In this document: piece after piece, positions 33,366-39,571 of the stretch
How positions within the stretch are numbered: the first letter of the stretch is position 1
Layout of the letters: each line of letters opens with the position of its first letter
Source of the DNA: Hypholoma sublateritium FD-334 SS-4
Lineage: Eukaryota > Basidiomycota > Agaricomycetes > Agaricales > Strophariaceae
Direction: 5' to 3'
DNA length: 39,571 nt
NCBI GenBank assembly: GCA_000827495.1
Contig: KN817638.1
Coordinates: 1 to 39,571 of the forward strand
Position numbers and translations under genes: made by a program
Notes under the pieces: model-generated
What the model was told of the DNA's origin: nothing
Seen by the model: only the letters and a program-made list of their open reading frames with translations
Database searches by the model: none

Positions 33366-34744
33366 TTAGACAAAGGCAGGCACTTGTGTGCAGCCGGATG
33401 TACTTATAGCGCCGAAAAAGAAGTCGAGGTTCTGGTTCAGCGCCTGAAGGAGTGGCCCCGTCGCACTGGGATACAGCCCCCGGACAATAACATCGACGAA
33501 ATCTGTGTAGGCCTTGCAGCCGTCGGACAGGTTTGCGGAGTTTGGGTCCACTGTGTAGCTGTTTATCGTGCCATTGTTTGCTCCAGGAAGCACAGGGTGC
33601 GCTTCAAATATTACCTCAACCCCACCTCCAATTGCACCCAATGTCCAGGAGATATTAGATCGGAAGAAATCGTCGGGCATGCGGCCGTCCTGGAAAAAAC
33701 CCCGCGCGACCGTCAAGTCTAGCGTGAGCGAGTTTGTCTCACGTCCGTCGACGAAGAACGCGAGGGGGAAGAACGACTCGGCGAAAGCGGTGAAATATCG
33801 TGGGGACACGAAGCTGAACTGCGGGTTTGTTGCGATGGAGTCTTGGATACGCTGGAAGCGGATTTCGCTAGCGACAGTCAGGTTGTAGGCACCACCACCA
33901 AACTTGTTGCTGAATGCGGTGAGCTATGGGGGGAATAACATGATTTAAATCTAGCCTGTATGTCATAGTAATTGACTGACTTCGTCAAATAGTGTCTCGT
34001 TGAAGCTATGATTGTCCCCGAAGAAAGCATCAGCTGAACAAATGGGCGGTAAAGTGAGATATGTAATTGCTTGGTAAATACCAATGTAGAGGATTAACAT
34101 ACCACGAGTGGTGCTTGCGTCTCCTTCAAATACTGCGTGGGTGTCGGCCCCACCAACAATGGCAGGCGAAGGAGGATCTGGCCCCGTTTCGGATGTTTTC
34201 CCTCCAATGCTGAGTAGATTAGTGAGAAGATTACCGTCGACCAGGTGAACGGCGTATGCAAGAAAGACCGCCAAGTCATTCCCCATATTGAATCCTGAAG
34301 ATTTTTCAGTGGTAAATGACTTGAGGACGGTTATGCGTGCTTGCCTTCTTGAACTGCGGTCACTATCTGAGATGGAGTCACAATCCCATTGCGAGGCAGG
34401 TACTAGAATAAGGCCTTATGCAGTCAATATTCTGTTCCCAGATGCACCTACAATTTTCTTCGACGTACACCATGATTGGCGAGGGTGTTTAACCCAGGAC
34501 AAGGCCCTCTCATATCATTTGGACCCGGCGCAATCCAAGGGTGGGCGGGATCGTTGACGAGCTTTGCCAGGGGGTTATTGAGCGGTCCCGGGGGGGAAGG
34601 AAGCGCGCGTATAGTCAAATGCGGGATGATACTGTCAAGCTCTCGAGCAGACAGCCCAGCAAGAGATGTATAGTCGGGGAAGCAAAATGCGACATTATAG
34701 AGAAGCAGAGTGACAAGAAGTGTGCTGAAGCATAGGCGTGCCAT
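33366..34744 (-). CDS. Unspecific peroxygenase (heme-thiolate), paralogue 2
   Basis: Five exons (34744-34469, 34402-34345, 34294-34103, 34033-33981, 33923-33366) give 378 residues. The signal peptide is MARLCFSTLLVTLLLYNVAF plus a Cys. The heme-ligand motif PCPGLNTLANHG, the Mg-site EGDAS and the R/E pair in PRYFTAFAE are all present, as are C-terminal DGCKAY and SGCTQV cysteines. Intron 2 begins with GC, not GT (GAAG|GCAAGC, 34344-34343), where paralogue 1 has GAAG|GTCAGC; the joined frame is right. After TTR it has Ala where paralogues 1 and 3 have Gly. An extracellular H2O2-dependent oxygenase is inferred. The gene is convergent with lyase copy 2. Confidence 0.93.
34295..34344 (-). other. 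GC-AG intron in peroxygenase 2
   Basis: The 50-bp intron has donor AAG|GCAAGC and acceptor TTCAG|GA. The exon upstream (58 nt) and downstream (192 nt) have the same length and phase as in the other two paralogues, which use GT donors, so the GC donor is well supported. Confidence 0.8.
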
Positions 34745-36266
34745 TTGTACTGGCTATTGAGCAGTTGATGCCAGAGTTAAAAAGGTTTTGAGGGGGCTAT
34801 GTATAGCTCTGTAACCGGAATGTGAGTATGATTAAGGGCGCTGTTTAGTCTAGAATAGCTTTGAAGCTCAATAAATGATCGTGTCTTGCTGATCTGCCAC
34901 CGTAATCATATCGAATACAGTACGCCTGATGCAAAGATTTTTGGTTTTTCTTTCCGGTTGAGTTAACTGGGCTTACCGTTCCCGTAGCCTGACCGATTAG
35001 AATTCAGATATCCTGCGGCCGAGACTTGAAAATACGACGCAGTTGGCGTATTCACCGGTTGCTCGGAATAGTTGACAGTCAGTTAGCGATTTCAACCGCT
35101 GTACAGAGTTCTGTCATTCCCAGCAGTTAGTTTGAGCCCTCCAATTTCAGAGAAATCCGCATGTAGTGTAATTGTAACACGTCAGAGCCAGACCAATCGC
35201 ATCGTACCCAGATGGCACTGGGAGTCACCAATTGAGAGGCAACCGAATTAGCGCGAGTTTGTGGGAGGGATCTGACATTGAAGACACTGTCGAAGTCGCA
35301 TAGTGCCTATATTCTCAGGGGACATTGTCCATTCTTCGGTGTATGTTTGACCCAGCGAAGGAGAGGCGAAGAAGAGCACGTACCACGTCGGGGGATCGCA
35401 ATCACATTGCACTCACAGGGCCGCTTGCGAGGGCTTCCATGCTGGGCCTCGGCTGGGCCCTGGGCCCTACGGGGTGGCCATGCATGCAATGCACTATGTA
35501 TTTCTCTAGCTACGTCGCTAAAGTTTTGCAGCGCGTATGCGCCTCCAGGCCTAGCTTGTGGGGTGCATGCTGGTGCATGATGAGGGTACGTTCGGGAAAT
35601 AGCACACGAACAAGGTTTCGGGGCCCACGTCGCTAGTTTATCGGCGAAGCGGACCGAATGGCAAATGCCGATTTGTTTTTCGCACGACGACCTGAACTGG
35701 GGTCCAACTGCAAACAAACTCCCAACGCGAACGACTACGGCGGCGCCACCGTACTGTGTTCACGGCTCTGGTGTAGACCACAGTGCACGCGCTTACTCCT
35801 TGAACTCTCTAAAAACTCAGCTTCCCTCTCTAATTTCAATAGGCTGCTCATTGACACTGTCTCTTTGTACGCCGACGTCGTCATCTACTACCAGCATGCC
35901 CACTGTCTAGCGGAGGAGAGGAGAACTATTGCTGGAAACGAACACATTCAGCTGCATACAGTGGTATTCGGGTTATCTTAGGTAACAGCCGACTAACCTA
36001 CTCGACTTGTGCTGCTCCACAGCTTCACTCCTCTCATGCTTCCTTATTCAAGAGCTGCTGGGCTTAACACCGCTCGCCGTCCTCGTTCCAATGCCTATCT
36101 CCACCTGCAGTAGATTTGCAGTAGATAACATAAAGCGAACGTAGTACCAAGAAGAATAGAAGGTCATCAGGGGCTAGAATAAAGGCCTGCAAGAGGTGTG
36201 TGTATTGTTTAATAGATCTGGAAGGAGACTCGACGCAGGGCAACAGACAATTTAAAAAGTCAAAAG
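34745..36266. other. Intergenic, no gene seen
   Basis: About 1.5 kb between peroxygenases 2 and 3. A tatacata stretch at about 34797-34806 may serve as TATA for peroxygenase 2. A GC-richer patch at 35340-35640 has overlapping open frames on both strands but no recognisable protein. The rest is featureless to me. Confidence 0.4.
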
Positions 36267-37641
36267 TCAAACAAAAGCTGGCACCTGGGTGCAGCCCTGA
36301 TTAGACTCGCTCAAGGCGCTGAAAAAGAAATCAAGATTCTGGTTCAACGCTTCGAGAAGAGGCCCAGTTGCGTTGGGATAGAGCCCGCGGATGGTAATGT
36401 TGACGAAATCCGTGTACAGTTGGCAGAACTCGTTCAAGTTAGCGGAGTTGGGATCCACGGTGTAGCTGTTAACTGTGCCGTTGTTACCGCCAGGCTGGAT
36501 AGGGTGCTTCGCGAAGATTTCTCCGATTCCACCCCCGATATCGTTCAGTGTCCAGGAGATATTGGAGCGGAAGAAATCATCGGGCAGACGACCGTCCTGG
36601 AAAAAACCCCGCGCGACGGTCATGTTGAGCGTGAGCGAGTCGGTTTCGCGCCCATCGACGAAGAAAGTGAGGGGGAAAATGGACTCTGCGTACGCAGTGA
36701 AGTAGCGCGGGGAAATGAAGCTGAAGTTTGGGTTCGTGGCTATGGAATCCTGGATCCGCTGGAAGCGGATCTCGGCGGCCACGGTGAGATTGTAAGCCCC
36801 GCCGCCGAACTTATCGCTGAATGCTGTGAGCTTGTGGTCCAAGCACACCGAATTAGCAAGAAATTGTGCCAATGAGATACGGACTGACCTCGTCAAAGAG
36901 TGTTTCGTTGAAGCTGTGGTTGTCACCGAAGAATGCATCACCTACGCCCAGAAAGCATTCATTTTTAATCACTCGCAATTCTCATGCCGAAGTTGGCTTA
37001 CCGCGAGTGGTGCTTACGTCTCCTTCAAATACCGCGTGAGTGTTAAAGCCTCCTACAATTGCTGGAGATGGAGGATCCGGTCCTGTCGCGGGCGTCTTCC
37101 CTCCAATACTGACAAGATCTGTGAGCAGATTCCCATCCACCAAATGAACACCGTATGTGAGAAACACTGCGAGGTCGTTTGCCATGTTAAATACTGTTGG
37201 GCTCATGTGTTGAATATCAGGATATGTAGAAGGTATTTGCGGACTCACTCTCTTGTACTGCGGTCACTATCTGCGACGGCGAAGCAATTCCGTTGCGAGG
37301 GAGGAACTGTAAGTGCTTCATGTAAATCTCAAATCTATCAGGCGACGAGTTGGTCATGGTGAACATACACCATGATTAGCAAGAGTATTTATTCCTGGGC
37401 AAGGCCCGCGTATGTCGTTCTCCCCTGGCGCAATCCAAGGGTTGGCGGGGTCGGTGACAAGCTTTGCACGCGGGTTATCAAGCGGTCCCGGGGGTGAAGG
37501 GAGGGCGCGTATCTCTAGAGTCGGGATAATTTGCTCAAGTTCGCGAGCAGAAAGCCCTGCGAGCGACCCGTGATTGGGGAAGCAAAGGCAAATATCACAG
37601 GTAAGTAAGATGGTGAGTAATGTAAGGCGGAAGAAAGCCAT
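36267..37641 (-). CDS. Unspecific peroxygenase (heme-thiolate), paralogue 3
   Basis: Five exons (37641-37369, 37306-37249, 37193-37002, 36941-36889, 36830-36267) give 379 residues. Signal peptide MAFFRLTLLTILLTCDICLC. Heme-ligand Cys in PCPGINTLANHG, EGDVS in place of EGDAS at the Mg site, and the R/E pair in PRYFTAYAE. The C-terminal cysteines are in EFCQLY and NQGCTQV; exon 5 is two codons longer, adding residues just before GCTQV. At the exon 2/3 junction it reads EIFNMAND where the others have EGFNMGND. Many N-glycosylation sequons are present (NHS, NLT, NFS, NMT, NIS, NIT, NAT). The catalytic set is complete, so an active secreted peroxygenase is expected, maybe with a different substrate range. 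Confidence 0.94.
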
Positions 37642-37682
37642 TCTGGTTCTGGTTGCTGTGAGTTAACATCCATATTCCTGCT

Positions 37683-37690
37683 ATTTATAA
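37683..37690 (-). promoter_or_regulatory. TATA box of peroxygenase 3
   Basis: The minus strand reads ttataaatag about 45 bp upstream of the start codon, the same distance as in paralogue 1. Confidence 0.55.
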
Positions 37691-38910
37691 GGAGCTGTGT
37701 GTGCATTATAAGGGCAAAGTTGTGCCTAAAAATCATCCGGGGAACGAGGATGTCGGCAGATTCCCCGCAGCGCCCTTGAAGTCATTGTATTCGCAGTGCA
37801 ATAGTATCCTTCATAACTACATAGACTTGCTCTAATAATACGTCCAATGTGATTTTTGTTGGCGAGTGAGGCTAAAATACAGCGTGCGCTCAGTCTGGCG
37901 GGGCGCCCATGGTTGCAAGCCGAAGTCAGAATATTATTATCTACTCATTCTATGATACGCGTGACAATCGAAGGCGCGGCCATATTACCGTCCTGGTACA
38001 TGAGAAATGCAAGGCTGTGTGTAGGTGAGATAGATAGGTATGTATCAACAAACGTGCATGATCCTGCGTATCTGCCAGTCAGTATCTTAAACCTACAGCC
38101 TGGTACTGTTGAGTTCCAGTAGCCTAGTAGATTTGAGTCAATGTAGTTCGTGTCGATTTTCCGAGCCCAAATCTAGTGCGTCGGAGTGTAGTAGTTTCAG
38201 AACACATCTTATCTGAGGTAGTAAACTGCCGATCTATTTTCAGCGCATCTATAAATAGATATAAGTACGTTCAACCCAGAAAACGGTGCAGGGCAAGTGC
38301 AGGGATAGGACGAGAGCGTAGATCTTTTGATTATGGCCACTATTGTTACTGTTAGACGTTGAATCTGCTATGATCGACCCCGCAGATAACAAAATTCAGC
38401 CCTCGCAATCGCCTCGCAAAATGAGGACCGTTAAAGGACGGGTTGACGGTTTCTCAACCGGAGACGGAAGTTATATACATTTTTTTTTGGTGACATTGAT
38501 CCATTTGACGTCGGAATTTCAGGAGGTCAACAGGTGAGTTGTTCTTACTTTATGTTGACACACTTCTAAGACTTCAGAGCACATGTGGTAAACAAGGCGA
38601 TTTTCCGGACGGCGCAGTGTATATATACTTCGGAACTGCATTTCAATATCAACATTTGACCTTCAACGTCCAACCCGGGCCGTTTCTACGTCTCCACTGT
38701 CTACATAGTACAAATTCGCGAGGTTAATAGCTCGCCGAGTATGATTATGGACGGGGTGTTCTCTCTTGTTCACATGTCCATGTGCATCACAGAAGTTGTG
38801 GCAATATGACCAGTCAAGCTGTGGACACGTTGGTGCTACATATATCCTGGTTGTCAGTATTATAAGAGGAAGAATATTGTAGATGAGATTATCCTCACTC
38901 ATCGACTGGT
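37691..38910. other. Intergenic, no gene assigned
   Basis: Mostly AT-rich promoter-like DNA upstream of peroxygenase 3. A short frame at about 38370-38535 (MIDPADNKIQPSQSPRKMRT) followed by a possible donor (caacag|gtgagt, 38534) could be part of a small gene, but I cannot build a supported model. Confidence 0.35.
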
Positions 38911-39321
38911 ATGCCGTACTCAAGGCGTTCTACGTTAGTTCGGGCTGGCCTCCTTTACCTGCTTGCAATTTGCAGAGCGGACATCATCGCCTTCTCTGGG
39001 AATACCTGCGATGGAGACGCTGGATCGAACGTAGCGTGCGATGGGAGCTGTCACTCCTTCTCAGATAGGCATTCGTTTCAGGTGAGGATACCAGCCCCGT
39101 CGGCGGCGGAGCCTCCGGCGTAAATTATATTCAATTTCATGTTTGAAAACGACGTCATGCAGGTCACCGCAACAGGCGCCCACTGTGTAACGGCCTTCCT
39201 ACACCTATGTCATTACCTTAGCAATGCTATAAGGGCCGGTTTTTTGTATGTAAGAACCCCCCCTATAAGGGGCTCGCTCCCCGATTATAGAGGCTGGGAG
39301 GATCCCTCGGTTTCCTTTTAG
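38911..39321 (+). CDS. Probable small secreted Cys protein, 3' end doubtful
   Basis: Exon 1 (38911-39081) encodes a signal-peptide-like start (basic head, LVRAGLLYLLAICRADIIAF) and a mature segment FSGNTCDGDAGSNVACDGSC. A donor (CAG|gtgagg) and an acceptor at 39162 (catgcag) join in phase 0 to VTATGAHCVTAF. The cysteine-containing SGNTCDG...CDGSCHSF...VTATGAHCVT pattern suits a small secreted protein. After that the frame runs on to a stop at 39319-39321 through sequence that looks repetitive and unlike coding DNA, so the true end is uncertain. A repeat insertion may have cut the gene. Function unknown. Confidence 0.5.
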
Positions 39322-39443
39322 ATAATATCCTGTAATATCCCTCTTATAACCAAATCCGATATCCGCTATCATCGGCTACGATTATCTTGCAAATATGCTT
39401 GGATTATCCACGCTATTACCTAAAAGTCCGCGGGATATTACTT

Positions 39444-39487
39444 GTGGGCCCGAGCGGCATATTGCCAGTGGGCCCGCGCGGCATATT
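39444..39487. repeat. Two 20-bp direct repeats at window edge
   Basis: gtgggcccgagcggcatatt (39444-39463) recurs with one change at 39468-39487 (24-bp period). Together with nearby runs of ggataat/atcc motifs this looks like the terminal part of a repeat element that continues past the window. Confidence 0.5.
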
Positions 39488-39571
39488 ATTGGTCGTTCTG
39501 GCAATCCCCGCAAGTCCGTGAAAGTCCATGACGGTCCAACCGGGCGCGTCCATTAATTTCATGTCCGAGTC

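Noticed and set aside
35278..35717. Open frames on both strands between peroxygenases 2 and 3
   Set aside because: GC-rich patch without motifs; frames on both strands overlap fully and neither has coding features.
36420..36875. Plus-strand open frame opposite peroxygenase 3 exon 5 (also seen opposite paralogues 1 and 2)
   Set aside because: Mirrors the conserved antisense of peroxygenase codons; no independent start, motif or splice support.

Overview
This window is nuclear DNA of a filamentous basidiomycete, most likely an Agaricomycete. The evidence is many genes split by short GT-AG introns (about 47-66 bp), three long-type heme-thiolate peroxygenase genes, a relic of a fungal NACHT/STAND ATPase gene, and a hAT transposon with fungal-style introns. 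Exon boundaries were placed by hand from splice signals, reading frame and agreement between paralogues.

Layout. 1-3436: a degenerate 18-bp minisatellite, then gene-free AT-rich DNA. 3437-8516: a convergent pair, the nucleolar RNA-binding protein Nop4/RBM28 (plus) and an unrecognised Pro/Ala-rich coiled-coil protein (minus). 10208-11051: a six-exon secreted 12-cysteine protein (minus). 12287-17493: nested repeats. A 4.6-kb hAT element with an 8-bp target duplication sits inside one arm of a second, long-inverted-repeat element. The hAT gene joins a Ulp1-type cysteine peptidase domain to a BED/DUF659/hAT-dimerisation transposase. 17781-22184: housekeeping or metabolic genes on the plus strand: triosephosphate isomerase, an Aim32-like [2Fe-2S] protein and a PhzF-family protein. 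22653-37641: a paralogue cluster with three unspecific peroxygenase genes (all minus) interleaved with two tandem isocitrate lyase/PEP-mutase family genes (plus), a second copy of the 12-cysteine secreted protein (plus) and a NACHT relic. 38911-39321: the start of a probable small secreted cysteine-containing protein, which may run into another repeat at the window edge.

How they may work together (inference). The left half is ordinary core metabolism and ribosome biogenesis that has taken in transposons. The right half looks like a secretome/accessory locus that grew by local duplication: peroxygenases that use H2O2 extracellularly, and intracellular C-C lyase or oxaloacetate-hydrolase-type enzymes that could make oxalate or another organic acid. 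Exon lengths are kept almost exactly within each paralogue set (nine of nine exons in the lyase pair; three of five exons across all three peroxygenases; five of six exons in the secreted pair), so these are recent or constrained intact duplicates rather than decayed copies. The most unusual items are the Ulp1-hAT fusion transposon and the undescribed 12-cysteine secreted family.
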